A stretch of 64,000 bases of DNA from Steinernema hermaphroditum. Its lineage: Eukaryota; Nematoda; Chromadorea; Rhabditida; Steinernematidae. Location of the stretch: contig CM059625.1 of assembly GCA_030435675.1 (NCBI GenBank), forward strand, positions 18,328,285 through 18,392,284, read 5' to 3'. Position 1 is the stretch's first letter. Each line of letters starts with the position of its first letter. The position numbers and the translations under genes were made by a program. The notes below the pieces were generated by a model that had not been told where the DNA came from, did not search any database, and saw only the letters and a program-made list of their open reading frames with translations. Shown here in pieces: positions 12,559-25,941 of the stretch.

Positions 12559-14519
12559 TTAATCGTAGTCGTCGGCGATATTGAGGAATGTTCCAATGGT
12601 TGGAAAATGAAGCGTACTGTAACCGTCTGTTCCACCGACGCCTGCTGCTGGAACAGCCCAATGCCTTCCCCAGTTTACTTGTCCGTTAAGCCAATCTGCC
12701 GTCACGGAATCTGGATGATAGTACCATTTGTTAGCATGATCGCGATTGTGCGGGTTATCGGGATTTGGTTCCCAGAGACCTAAAATGACATGAATTGCAA
12801 AAATCGAACTTCGAGACATCGTACCTGGCTTCGTAAATGGCGATCGTGACCTTGGTCTATGGAAAACACCTTGACTATCAGTTAACCCATCGAATTGATG
12901 GTATCCATTTGATCCGCCGGATCTAGGATCTAGTACGGGGAAATTTCCTTGAAAAGCTTTAGGTCGTATTGGAGAATCAACACGTCCTCGCTGGGGTACA
13001 AATCCTTCTTCCAATTTACTGCGTGAAGAAGCTCCGGATGCGCGCGCGCGACCACTACGTGCAGCTGAATTTGATATCTTTCCATGTTCATCTTGCGCAG
13101 GTCGGTTATCGATGCTCCATGCTGAGAGAAAATTACCATCGGCCTGTGTTTGCGACCCGGAAGCTCGTGCTCTCGGTTCATAAATCTCCTTTTTAGAAGT
13201 CCCAGCTGCGCGGGCGAGGGCTCGCAGTGGTCCTCCGAGGCCACCAAATCCGCCTGCTCCTGCCCCTCCAACAGGTCCAACTGGTGGAGGAGCACCGTTA
13301 GCTGGCAAGGGTCCCGCTAAATAGAGTTTTGTGAAAGGTAAGCGCCTTCCGTCCTCTTACCAATTTTCTTTCCCTTTTCAGCTTTTGAGTATATGAACTG
13401 CGATGCATAATGGTAGCGTTCGTACTTTGGACATCCATTGTACCACAGACGACAAGTACTCAGAAACAGCGGAATCGGCGGCGGGTTGCAGAATTTTTGG
13501 ACAATTGGGTAGAGGAAATCACACTTGCATTCTGCTGTACAATGTCGATGCTCCCGGATATCGCAGTCTGGTGTACACGGTATTGCGAACTTTTTCTACA
13601 ATAAGTTTCGGAAACATTTCAAATGCAACACTCATGTTTTTAACTAACCGGAGGAGCGGATGGGTCAGGAAATCCATCAGTTTGTTGCTGTTGCGGTCGC
13701 CGTTGCGAAGACGCACTGAAGGGATTAGTCGGTTTCCCGATAGGCGCAGATAGCTCTTCAGACCTAAACAGAATATCATCAGCATGGTGCCATGGAAGCT
13801 CTCAAAGTTATTACGTTTGGCTCGCCTTTTCTGGGCAATTAATTTCGTACGATGGACAAAATTTGTAAAGCACTTCGCGGAGTCTTGGTGGTCGATCAGG
13901 CTCTCCTTGGCAGTAGTACCGGTAGTTTTCTTGATATTTCACGCAGTATTCATCTATTCTGGAACCGGCATCGGTGTTGTCAATAGATCTCACAAATGAT
14001 CCACCGCCTTTGTGTTGATTATTTATAAAACCCTTGTCATCTTCGTCTTCATCGGCGAATTCAACCTAAACCGTCCGATTTTAGATAATGTTATTCGAAT
14101 TTTTTTGAATGCAACTAAAGCAAAAATCTAATTTTGAGACTTACCAGATCTTGGTCCTTCCTAACCTGCTCAACAAAGGGATTTCCGGGGACCTTAGCAA
14201 TCTGGGCCGCTAACGCCCTCAAATGAAGCATCTGAGATCTATTCAGATTTTGCGAAGACTGCGAGGCTGCTTGACTATGAACGACCGTCTTGTTTTCTGT
14301 CGAGCTTCCTGTACCAATTAGTGGAGATTCATCTCCTGGACGTGTTGCAGCGCACATATTCAATTTTGGATTCCTTTTGCATGCAACTTCAACTACATTC
14401 GAAAGACTAGCACCTAAATTTCCCGATTTCACTGTAGGAGCTTTCCAAAAAAAAACTCACCATGAGCTACGCAAAACAATGGAATAACTAGGGACAGGAT
14501 AGGTTTTAATCTAACCATT
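12559..14519 (-). CDS. Cysteine-rich secreted protein with Gly-rich linker
   Basis: Seven exons can be joined in one frame from ATG at 14519 to TAA at 12559-12561 (about 535 residues). Exon 1 is a signal peptide (MVRLKPILSLVIPLFCVAHG). Next comes a Gln/Ser-rich stretch, an acidic segment (EFADEDEDDKG), then a Cys-rich domain split over two exons with motifs EYCVKYQENYRYYCQGEP, KFCPSYEINCPE, PCTPDCDIREHRHCTAECKC and CRLWYNGCPKYERYHYASQF. A Gly/Pro-rich linker (GPVGGAGAGGFGGLGGP), a Ser/Arg-rich region and a compact Trp-rich C-terminus (NKWYYHPDSVTADWLNG..NWGRHWAVPAAG) follow. The introns are mostly about 45-50 nt, in-frame joins. The layout suggests an extracellular matrix or cuticle-associated protein. 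I do not recognise the family, and that role is inference. Confidence 0.7.
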
Positions 14520-16412
14520 GCTGTCGCTGACCTGAATTAAATCGATATTAAGCAAACGTAACCCAGAAGATGTAAAAAGAAAATATTTGATTAGGTAACG
14601 CATTGCCCATGGGGATGCGAAAGTACTCTGAAGGTCCGATAGGTGGAAATCGGGTATTTATGCTTCGGAAAAATTTCAAGTTTAGCGCGGGGATGACAAA
14701 CGCAGGAGGAGGCACTCGCTAATAACCTGATTAGCTTTGCTTCGCTTCGATTGCGAAACAACGCCCAATGAAGAAGCTTTAAAAATTGTTGACAGGTAGG
14801 TGAATCTGAATCACGTGCGAATGGAAAGGTCGACAGGTGCTGAAAAGGGAATTAACGCAAGGGAATTAACTCAGGCACTGCTGATTTCATGTGTTTGCAA
14901 AATATGATTTGTTAACAGCCTTTCTAAGTTAATGGTAATTAGAATATGACTATGATTTGGATTATCCACAGCATTTCCGTAAACGTCGATTATTCTGTAG
15001 CATTGCAATTCTGTAGTCCAGATAAAGGATTTTGCAAATGTTTGTGTCAAATGTCAAACGGACATAATGTCGAGTTGCAAGATTTTCCATGATACTTATT
15101 GTGATTTCCATAAATAAGCCCCGAGTATAGCTGCTAGCCAACGATTCCCAGTTCAACGTTGTCTCGTAAGTCGTGCAAAAGATCAACACCACAAAATTTC
15201 GCTTTGATCAACACAGGTTGTTCCTCTTGCAGTGGCGCAACGCACGGTATATCTTTTCGTCCGCTTCTTCCGCCGCACCCGCGCCATTATGGAGCAGTCA
15301 ACACTGCTGAATTCACTGCAACGTGTTTGAGTAACCATCGACCGTCGGCTACCCAGTTGCGCACATTTGCCCCCTGGGCAAATGGCGCTTTCTGTCTGCT
15401 TGGTTCGAAGTCGACGAAAAAGCAGATATAGAACAGAGGCTAAGTGCATCGAATACTCATACTTGCACATTAAAATTAAAAGGATTTACAAACGTCCTAA
15501 TATACTGGGACACCATTTTAATACAATGTTAATACATAGGACATCGATCATAAAGTTAGAAATTTTTGCTTTTAGTTCGTTTTGCAACTAATCGTCATGA
15601 GGTCGCATCTTAAGTTTCGGAATAAATCTTTTATCAGGGTATCAAGGTGCGCCATTCGATTGTTTGTATGGCAGGATTCTTTCTTCGCTAAATTTAGTAC
15701 ATGAACTGAGTTGCTTTCGTCTTTTCGAAACTTGTAATTGTAACAATTTTCTAAGCCAAGTCTGAACTTCACTGCCCGACATAAACCGCGCGCGGCATAA
15801 AATGCTGGTTATACTATGCCGCAGAGTATAACAAACCCTTTGCACCACACGCGCGGCATAACTTTTTACCGTACCCTTCTCTTGGCGCCTCAGGTGTCTC
15901 GTGTTGTGGTAGCTAGTGAACCTGGTTGGGAACGGCGTGCAAGGTTCGTTTTGGCTTGTCTACATTTACTTGTTTACTTTTCAGCATTTAGCACACTGGA
16001 ACTAAACAAACCTCTATGCACATATAGTATGTCATTACCAGAAAACTGAACTGAGACTCTTTTTATTTTCAGGCTCGAAAGAGTTCCGCACTCCGCGTTA
16101 TCGTTTGTCTCTGATATCGAGGTCGCGTAGTTCGCTTGAGTCGCACATCTGACATGATGATTTTTGTAGACAACAATTGTTATCTATGCTTCAAATGCCG
16201 CGAAACGCGCCTGACTCGCGAGTTACGATTGTAAACAAGGAAGCGTGACCAGGAGCTTGATAATAAATGGAACGTTATGATGACAGAAGAGACGACGTCA
16301 TTTGCAGTAATATTGGCGCCGTCGGGTATCACAGGCGAAAATAAATGAGCACAATAAAGATCCATTGTTGTTTATACAAGCCACAAAACTGAACCTCACA
16401 GTGTAAACCATA
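14520..16412. other. Intergenic, nothing recognised
   Basis: A 1.9-kb gap before the mariner element. Several 60-95-codon frames overlap on both strands with no splice pattern or homology. Near 15789-15860 is a GC-rich repeated motif (CGCGCGGCATAA, three related occurrences, one able to pair with GTATGCCGC-type sequence). Confidence 0.4.
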
Positions 16413-17720
16413 TACCGGGTGGGGCATGAATACTGTAAGTGGAAAGACCGCTGATAACTTTTCATTTACAACAAGGAAACAAAGTGAATTCATAACTGTA
16501 AAATTCTGCACAACATACTTGAATTCTGTTCAAAATGCCCTCCTTGACAGTTTGATTAAGGCGTTCAGACGCTTCTCGAAATTCTTCAGGATTTCCGCGG
16601 TGATTTTTGGCATGATTTCCTTTCAAGCGGTCTTCAGAGAGCGCTCCAGGGAATTCACACTGGCGTGACTTGTAGCGCATACATTTGGCTCTAGGACTGA
16701 CCAAATAGCGCAGTCGAGAGGATTGAGGACCGGAGAGTGCCGCAGCCAAACATCTTTCTTCTTGACCCAACATCCTTCCTTCACATGGTTGGCTGTGACA
16801 AGACAAGGGTATCCTTGGCTCCATGGCCAGGCGTCCAGTCCTGCTGAAACGTCCATGCGGTGTCGAGGGACAGATCTAAGGCCCAGGATTTCACCACGCC
16901 GTTCAGAACCAGGTTTCGGCAGTTATCGCCATGGCAGGTCACCTTTTTTTCATTGGCGTCGAAGAAAACGAGCTCTACGTTCCCAAGTCCAGAAACCTCG
17001 GCCCAAACCATGATGGACTTTGGGAAATGGCTCTTTTCGTTGCTGACATTGCGGGTAGAGCCTCTCGGAGGACGTTCACGGTGATCCCGAGTGTTTCGTA
17101 CCGGATCAACGATGAAAATCTTCTCATCCGAGAACAGGATTTTCTGGATGCTCCCTCCGCGGACTTCGACCTTTATCTTCCGACACTTGAACTGTCTTGT
17201 GGCCTTCATTTGATCGTCCAAGAGCTAGCTGTATGCCATCTTGTAGGAGTCGAGTCCGCGATTTTCTTTCATAAATTTTCTCTGCGATCCCTCAATGACT
17301 CCCTGTTATTCGACCAGTTTTCGTATGGATATGGCCAGATTCTGATCTTGTTCCAGATGGCTTCTGTGGTCCTTGCTGTTTTGGACTGTTCTCGGTCTTC
17401 CACTTATTTGGCAAACCGTGATTCCTCCTGTCTCTTGAAAGAGTTTGACAAAACTCTGGACTTAAAAAAATGGAATTTCCTTAACTTTTCAATTTCCGGA
17501 ATCGGCAGTCCACACTTTTAATCAGCGATGGTAGCAAAACGGTCCTTTTGGGACACCATTTTGTCGAAGGGGCAAGGAAGAAAATAACAGGGGAAACAGC
17601 AATCCTAGATCAAGAAAGGACGAGGAACACGAATATAACAACACAAGTGGTATAAAAAGACGAAAAAGCAGGACAAATTGAAAAGTTTGACCCATTTACA
17701 GTATTTATGCCCCACCCGGT
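16413..17720 (-). mobile_element. Decayed Tc1/mariner transposon with intact inverted ends
   Basis: The termini are inverted repeats: CCGGGTGGGGCATGAATACT at the left and its near-exact reverse complement at the right (17697-17720), each flanked by TA, the target duplication of Tc1/mariner elements. Length is about 1.3 kb, normal for the superfamily. The transposase remnant runs on the minus strand inside the element. The ends are well kept while the gene is broken, so the copy could be moved only by transposase supplied elsewhere. Confidence 0.95.
16600..17555 (-). pseudogene. Mariner-type transposase pseudogene
   Basis: Reading leftward from ATG near 17552, the frame starts MVSQKDRFATIAD and meets an in-frame TAA directly afterwards. 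The catalytic region survives in pieces: ILFSDEKIF (first Asp), KSIMVWAEVSGLG, TFQQDWTPGHG (second Asp) and, in another frame, SPVLNPLDCAIWSVLEPN (third Asp). At least one internal stop and one frameshift separate these blocks, so no full DDD transposase can be made. These motifs are diagnostic of mariner/IS630 transposases. The closest subtype cannot be fixed by eye. Confidence 0.9.
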
Positions 17721-17777
17721 AATTAGAATAGTCTCATATCAAATCATATATTTATGCAACAATAAAATTTGTTTAAA

Positions 17778-20700
17778 TCACAATTCTGTCGACTGTAAAC
17801 TGTCAATCAGCTGCCGCGGATATTGCACTTCGTCCACTACAGCATCACCAGATTTCCGATTTCTTTCTTCTTTCCAAGCTGTTCGTGGATCAACACACGC
17901 TGATGGCTGATTTTCTCTTTTTAGGGCGGGTGCTATTGTCTTTTTTGAACTGTGGTGGTGCCCAGAAAAAGATGATCTCCTTTGAAGCGCGTGCTTAGCA
18001 CGTCTCTTTGGGCAGCAAAGAGCGATCGCGGTAACCATAACAATTAGGATGAAGAGAAGTGAGCCCCACGAAAACGCCATAATTTGAGGAACTAGCTGAA
18101 ATCTAGGGCCTGCAGCAGCGAGAACGCGAATTTCGTTTAACCCGAAATCGCTTTCCAGGATATTCCGAGCATTGTTCGATGCGTCGCTGGTACTTATGCT
18201 CATAGCAGTCAAAACGTCAGCCACGCTTGCGAGATTGTTGTCCTTATCGAGGAAGTGAAGAAGCAGCTGTGTTTTGTCATGCTTCAAGTTAATTGCGTCG
18301 ATTACCACTTGCATCGATGAAACGTTTGAGAGCAAGCTGTAACGAAGCTGTTGACATATTTACGCACATCCAAAATATTCTTCTGTTTGAACAGACAGCC
18401 AATGTAAATCTCAGTAAACGTGCTGGCCGTCCGCCCATCTGTAAAGTAAGAAGAAAGAAAGCGAATTACCCCGCTATTCGATCTCTCTCGCCTTCTACTT
18501 TAAAATTATCAGCATTCAGCAATACCTCCGCCTGTTCGCAATAACTTAGAACTGATATCTAAACAACTCTCTTAAGATGACAGCGGCAAATAACGTTATA
18601 TCTTACAACAACAGCTGTTTCGTCAGTGTGACCGACGCTGTCAACAACTCTAACTCGGAACACATATGTCTTAGCCAAGTCTCCATTAAAATTCATCGAC
18701 GCTTTTATGTCACCAGTATGTTCTGAAATTTCAAATGGAGGTTTTTCCAGTGCCTAAATGCGTCTTTTTTTGTAATATGAATGTTCAAAACGACTTACAA
18801 TTTTATTTGCTCGTACAGATGCGCTTATGGAATAACAAAGTCCATTTTCTTCGAGATCTGGATCATCGGCCGATATGGAAGCAATCTTCTCGCCGGGTCT
18901 AACAGTACCAATAATCATACCCATATGAAATGATCGTTTCTCGAATTTCGGAAAATTATCGTTCTTATCCAATATATTAATAATGATTACATGATCAGCT
19001 CTGGTAGGGTTGATATTAGGATCAACGCACACGCTATTTTCAGGGCTGCAGTCTTGTGCTCTTATGGATATTTGAATCTGATCGGCATACTCTCTGTCCA
19101 ACGATTGATTGAGATACAGCACAGGTATTCTATCGTTTGGCAGGAAGAAACTGTAAGTCGTAATACTGCTTATTACGTAGCAGATAGTACTGTGTTCGGG
19201 CGAACTATCAAAATCAACAGCAGCTGGAAATTCACCCACAATGAGTCCCGTTTCACTAACAGCAACGTTTTCTTCAATGTCGAACATGGAGCTCTAAACA
19301 AAGAATAGCAAGCATAAATGTTCCTTGGTATATAGTTTTAAAGATGCACTACTTTAATCACACCTCATAATGCTCACCTGCTGCTGGAAAAATGGACAAT
19401 TGTCATTTTCGTCAATTACTTCAACAACTATCTTCAGTCTAGTACATTGCCCTTTCATATCGCAAACCTCTAATCCGATGTTATATTTCTGTTTTTCTTC
19501 GAAATTAAAGGGAACATTATGATTCAAACTGCCTCCATTCTCGATAGCAAAGCCTCTCCAGTCCTTAATGGAAAAAAGTAGTGATGTGATTCATTGGGGT
19601 TACCTCTCCATCTTCCTCAGTAAACCTATAATGAAGAGACTTGTCTATTCCTGTAAACAGAGGGGAAACGGTAGCATTTATAGTAAAAAGCTCCTCGAAT
19701 TTCTTGTTCTAAACACACAAAGTCCGACGTCAAAGTAGTGACAACTACCTCCGGAAACTTATGAGCAGAATTTTCTGTTGGCCAATGGATCACAGGATTT
19801 TGTGCAACCCGATCAATGAAGGTAATGCAGAAATCTTTTTTTGTTGTTTTTCGAGGTATTCCAGAATCGGTAACCACTGCTTTGGCGCAGATCTTTCCAG
19901 GCGATGCTACACTGTCTTTCATCGTCAGCACTCCTTCCGAATTCACACCAAAAGGATGGTACCCGTCGGCCTCTATAGAATAGGTGAGCGTATCTCCGTC
20001 TTCATCTGTAGAGTGCATACGATAGATTTCCAAGCCCACAGGAAAGCTTCGGGAAATTGTAATGTTGTCTTCTATCTCTTGCACCTCTGGAGCATGCATA
20101 TTTACACTTACTACATTGACTGTAATTGGAATTTCGACGCTTCGAGTACCGTACAAACTCTTGTTTTCTACGGCGCTAACCGTGAAATTGAATACAGATG
20201 ATGGAAGCTTTTGAGCCACAGCCACAGCTGATGATGTTGCATTTATAGTGAAGAAGTGGATGTGGTCAGCAATTGAATACACTAATTGTCTTTGTTGCCG
20301 CGATTTGTTGTATTCGCACAATGGAATTGGTAAGTCGAGTATAGTACCAACTGGAATCGTCTCGTGTACCGTAACCGACAAATTCACTTTGCACATTGGA
20401 CTAAAATGCAATAATATTATGGAACCGACACGCACTTTTCCTACCCGCCGTCTTCAAAGACTTCGGCGGAAACTGTCACTTCTGCAGTGCTACCATCATT
20501 GCTCTCAGCAGTTATAATTCCTCGAATAACTTTTGGTTTCTCGAAATCGATATCTCGAGCGAGCAGTACTTCTCCACTGCTGGAAATGTTGAATTGACCA
20601 GCAGGTTCAGTGGTAATGTTGTATTTATAAACATCTCCCATAATTCTAACAGCCATGATCTTCGCGCCGACAGGAGTACTTTTCGCAATTGTAGTGGAAT

Positions 20701-23700
20701 AGTGAAGTTGATCGAATTGAAAACCTTGCAAGTTTGAAATTTTGAAAATTAAATGTTCTGTAACGTACTGTTCAGGGATATAGACATTTTATGAAATCCT
20801 ACCTTTTCTAGAAATATCACCGCTATTTCTCCATCGTACATCAATGTTTAGAGCAAAATTACTGACGTTGTCCCACGTTTTTAGAATAATTGCTCCTGTT
20901 CTTTCATTCACGTGCACGAGATCAGCAGTGGTTTCGTTCAATGGAGAGGTGTATATAAACTCGCCAGGCTGATCTTCCGGTTTGTACACAACTTGCCCAA
21001 CGTTTTCCTTCCTTATTGATACGACTCTTTCTATAGTTGTGGTATCAGTTGGTAAATCTGCGACGATAATAGTGACAGCAACCAACGCGCTGTTATTCGG
21101 AGTGCCCGAATCAGAGGCATTTACGTAAAACTTATGAACGGTTTGTGATTTTGGGAGTAGTTTACTCAACCGAAGCTCTCCGGTATCCTTTATAGCTTCA
21201 ACGTATTTATCGGTCGTTAAGTAAGTGATGACATTCCCGGAAATATCCATATCGATGGCTTCAACCGCTCCAATTATAGCTCCGACTTTATCAGAGGTAC
21301 TCAACATAAACGTGTAATCAGCTTGTTTAAATTGTGGACTGTTGTCGTTAATGTCCTGAAAATACGAATAATACAACATTTTCGAGATGCCTCAATACCT
21401 TTACAAGCAGTGTAATTTCAATGCTATTTGATAGTGTTGGTTTGCCGAGATCTGATACCGCAATTTTTAACGGTATGGCTAGATTCGTAACTGAATCGGC
21501 GTCTATCCGGTTAACAGTAATAACACCGCTTGTTCGGTTAATGAAACACACGTCACAGTTGTCATTAACCAACGCGAATGACAGTGTACCATTTTCCTTA
21601 TAGTCGGGATCAAATGCCTAAAAAAACATCTTACTTTCCGTGCTGTCACAATTTTAAGAAGCGTACAATAATTTGTGAGTACATACGTACGAAAGTACAA
21701 AATCTAGAACGTTTAAATACATAAAGAAATCGAGCACTTACCGTAATTGCAATACTTGCAGCAACGTTTTCAGCTATGATGAATTCCTTTCGTTCCATTG
21801 TTAATTCAGGAGCGTTGTCATTTTCATCGAGAACGTTTACGTGTACGTTGATGTACTGTTCTGCATTAGCATGTCTACGGACTTTCACCCTCAAATCGTA
21901 TTCGTCTATGTCTTCCCGATCCAGTATCTGCAGAGTACGCAGGGACCCATTCGTATCTAGGGCAAACCGATCCCCGTATTCTGGCGATTCTAAGAAAAAT
22001 TCACAGCTGGAAGTTTGCCCGTTCACATTGTGCTAAAGTGGATATGAACAAAAAAAGTAAAAGCAGAATACTACGTTCACCTTAAGGTCAGCGATAACGA
22101 TTGGCCCCACGTTTTCTGAGACATTAAACCTGAGAACAGTAGATAAAGCAAATGGTTTGGATGGCAGCACGCGTATAGTGCAACGTCCGTCAGTTTGTGT
22201 GCTGTTAGGTACTCTCAGCCACAGTTCAAAAGTTTCGTATTTCAATAAAGGCTGTTCACTCAAAGGTGAAAAAATGACATTCGCTTCTCGAGTCACATTG
22301 TGATGAGATAATTTAAATGCATGTGCATCATTTCCGAGTAGATCCAATGTGAAGTAGTTAAAACGATTATTCTGCAAGTGATTCGATTGGAGTGCATTAC
22401 AAGTGCAAACCTACTGCGTCTTTGTCAAACACCTTGATTACTTCGCTTACTACTAACTGCCCTCTGTCCGGATCGATCTGGAATTCGTAGTTTGGCTTTT
22501 CACATTGTGGTGGATATCTATCTGGGTTCACAACTCTAATTTTGATCGTTCCTTCAGTGTGCATACGTTTGGCGTCCATTTCCGTTGCCTCAAATCACTT
22601 TAGAAATACGAAAGAATCCAAAACTGACTAACCGTGACCGTTAGTTTAAAACGATCCCCCTGCCTGTCACTCAATGATTTACCAAGAACGATCCACCCGG
22701 AAGATGAGTTAATCTCAAAGTATGGATTTGGCTCGAGACTATAGAAAACCGGGTTCTTTTTGGCATGTAGGCGATCGCCGTCTTCCGCTTCCAATTGGAA
22801 AAGCCGATCTCCGATAGATGAATCTGTATTAACTGTGTATTCCTGACTAAGATCGGTAATAAAGAAGGGCGCGTTCCTGAAAGAAAACAGCTGCGATGTC
22901 GTTCACTAAGGCCATATTTATTCTCAGTATTCGCTTATTTGTTTTATTCGCCTACGGATCGTCATTGAAAGCACTAAGAACCGGTGACTGCGTGTGGGAC
23001 TTCAGATATTCAGAGTAAATTCATTGCAGATTGTTGTTGATTGCGTTCACATTTTTCACGAACGGTCAACGTAAGCAGCATTTCTCATATTATGTGATCG
23101 CATTGAACTAAATAACCTACGTTTGTTCATCAATAACATTCGCATTAATTGTGATACGACTTTCTTTGGATGATTTTGATCGCGATGCACCATCTCTTGC
23201 TATGACAGTTATGCTTTCTCTTTTCATCGAATCGTAGTTTAACGGCGACTTCAAATATATTTCCGCAGTGCAGTACGACTTCGCACAAATGTCATTGCGA
23301 ATTGAAAACTTGCTATTCTGAACAAAAATTCAAATCTGTTAAACAGTGCAGCCGCCTTACGTCGACGAAAAATTGCACGATACCTCCAATACCGGTGTCC
23401 GGATCGAAGGTTTTGACTCGTGTCACGATCGTCCCTACTGCAGTGGTCTATAAATACGTCTTACAATAACAATCAAATATTGAAGAACGACCTCAGATAG
23501 GAATATTTTACTTGGAGTTTCAAGAAATTGTGGAGCATTGTCGTTAATGTCCACAACTTGAATTTCTAAAGATATCCTGCTGTGATGACGACCTTCGAAA
23601 ATAAGGGTAAAACTTTGCCATCTCTGTCCGTCGTAATGCTGAATCTAGAAGTCGCATGTATGTTTTTTATTCCTGTTTTTGCCACATACATCACTGTCGA

Positions 23701-24208
23701 GTGTTTTTTTCAACTGTACGTTGCAGCACGTTATGTTCATTGGAGTCAGAGAAAAGTATTGTTCTGCATTTCCAGCGATAATGCGAATATCCGAGTTCGT
23801 ACTTGAGCAAACCACAACGGGAAGGTGTTTTGTAACAGGCCAGTCTTCGTCGACAAACAAGAACGGGGGGTCAACGACGAGAGATAATACTAGAAATGTT
23901 ACGAACCGGTTTAAACAAGAAGAAAATTCTTTGAGTAATTTTGAGTTTTTCTTAAGGCACTTACATTTGCCTCATAAATAGAGTATACAATTAAACTTAA
24001 ATCCATTGAATTGAAAATGCATACAGAGGATAAGAAAGTGATGGTTTATGTACTTTACTGAATCTTTTCGATATTTCGTCTCATAATGTGAAGCAGCAGC
24101 GGAAAATATATAACTAACAATGCAAATAATACTTAGATGATTTCGATGAAAACCAACGATCTTACCTGTGACGTACAGAGTGAACGAAAATATGCACTCC
24201 TTGATCAT
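17778..24208 (-). CDS. Long non-classical cadherin, single-pass
   Basis: A many-exon gene reading from about 24208 (MIKECIFSFTLYVT, a probable signal peptide) to TGA at 17778-17780. Calcium-binding cadherin linkers recur: VVDINDNAPQF (~23540), LDENDNAPEL (~21820), FQDINDNSPQF (~21330), VIDENDNCPFF (~19400) and ILDKNDNFPKF (~18960), with further repeats lacking a full motif, so about ten extracellular cadherin repeats are likely. Near the end, a membrane segment (MAFSWGSLLFILIVMVTAIA, ~18050) is followed by a basic stop-transfer and a tail of about 75 residues with no recognisable beta-catenin or p120 site. This fits a CDH23/protocadherin-like adhesion or signalling cadherin rather than a classical one. 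I cannot assign a specific C. elegans cdh gene. Exons between 22.4 and 23.6 kb are short and were joined less securely. Confidence 0.85.
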
Positions 24209-24256
24209 TTTGTTATTGGACAACGTCGTGCAAATCAGGCATATGCGACGCAACAA

Positions 24257-25051
24257 AACAGAAGAATTATCTGGAAAGACGTATTTAACGTATAGTCATA
24301 TACGTGACAACAGTAATTGACAATGACAACACTACAGGCACCTTAAAAGTAATACGAAAATAAGACCGCTAGTTGGCTTCTCTACACGCCGCTTCTTTTT
24401 GCCTCTCTTTTCAGTCTTTGTCGCCGCGGATCGGAAGGCGACTCTAACCGTAGGAAGGTGAGTGGGCGCCAGCAATGCTTTGGGTCAGTGCGATGCGCCC
24501 TTTAATCCTCGTACGATCCCCAATCAAAACATTTAGATCGTATACGCGTATCCACCAAAACTAAACACGCTGTTCGCAGCAGTACTAACCAATGTTAAAG
24601 CAGAATAAGAATCACTTGTTTTACACAGCCACGTTACTGGAGGGGGCGACACTAACTTGAGAAGTGGAAAACGCGATGAGTCGCTTCAAAGGAATAGGAG
24701 TCCTTCAGCGGACGGTCATTGTTGAACACATAATGTTAAGACCATTTGTCGAAAAGTGCTTCAAATCAAGACATCTCGTTCTCGAATGCATCACCGACAG
24801 CAAGATACTTTCTACGTAGTGATCCAATGTTAGTAAGCTTCCAATTTTTGCGCGCTTACCAACGAAAGCTACCTTGTTTTTTGCATCCAGTGTTTTGTAA
24901 GCAGTGTCAAGGGAGCCGGACTGTTTTGTTTTTTACTGTACATAGTTGTCAAGAAAAGTAACGTTACATGAGCAGACTAAGTACAATAATAATGGAATAA
25001 TAGTGACATGCGGAAGTATAAATAAACAGTTGAACATTTTACATTTTGCTG
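24257..25051. other. Intergenic, nothing recognised
   Basis: Gap between two minus-strand genes, upstream of the cadherin. Expected to hold its promoter. No repeat or RNA gene was recognised. Confidence 0.4.
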
Positions 25052-25848
25052 TCATTTTATGGAATATTTCAAAACAATGTCCAAGAAATTATATACGTAA
25101 GCGTGGAAAGCACGTGGATTACCCAAGTAACAAGCGTGACCCGCGCCGGCTACTTTCATAAATCTGGCATTTGCCAAATGCTTTAAATTGTTCGCCGAGC
25201 TGGGTCCCAGGGAAGTATCTTTTTCACCGTGAATAACCAGCACCGGCGTTCGTATTGAGCGGCACCTTTCTTCGGCTAGCTCATTCGTATTGGACAAAGC
25301 GACAGCGACTAAACATATAAGGCGAGAATCAGCAAGAAGCGGCAAAACATATTGTCCTGCCATGCTGCACGCTATCACCATAACGCGTTCGACATTTAGG
25401 GCATTCAGCAACTCCGAAAACACGGATGGTTTATCTTTTTCCTCTATGGATTTTTGACCGCTTCGTCCACATCCGGGAAGATCAATCGCTACGCAGTGGT
25501 AGCCTAATGCTGCAAAAATCTGAAAATAAAGCTTATTCAATGAAAAACTCCGTAAGCCTGCACCTTTAGAGTCTTTACTTCTAACCAAGTTCCTGAAGTG
25601 AACGATTGCCCATGGAGAAAAATAACTGTGGCACGTGTGTAGTTGTTCTCTGGGGGCTCCGCTCGACGATAGAAAATCTCATGGCCGGATGGAACTCCCA
25701 AATAACCGTCGGACAGTTGTACCAAATCTGCTAGCTGAAGGCAGTTTTCGGGTATGTCTTGCTCTAGATTGGCAGTGCTCAGTACAGACTCGTTGTCCAT
25801 CTTAAAGACAAATTGAGAAACATATGCTGCGGAGATTAGGTACAACAT
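25052..25848 (-). CDS. ABHD14: Alpha/beta hydrolase, ABHD14 family
   Basis: Two exons (a 42-43-nt intron at about 25522-25565) encode up to about 250 residues. Family signatures are VIFLHGQSFTSGTW (oxyanion region), GYHCVAIDLPGCGRSG, the nucleophile elbow VMVIACSMAGQYVLPLL, PVLVIHGEKD (acid) and the catalytic-His block GAGHACYLGNPRAFH; the last is characteristic of ABHD14A/B. ABHD14B (CIB) is a small cytosolic/nuclear serine hydrolase reported to act as a lysine deacetylase, while ABHD14A is membrane anchored. Here the first in-frame ATG (25848) adds a mildly hydrophobic 16-residue leader, and a second ATG is at about 25800, so location is uncertain. The nucleophile motif is A-C-S-M-A-G rather than the G-X-S-X-G of most hydrolases, as in its family. 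It begins only 93 bp after the AIMP2-like stop, suggesting co-transcription. Confidence 0.88.
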
Positions 25849-25941
25849 GGGTGTCGAACCGCGAATGCGTGGAAATTATGACGATCGAAAATAACAACGA
25901 TTTATCGAATACAGCTAAGTGTAAACAGCAGAAATTGGACA

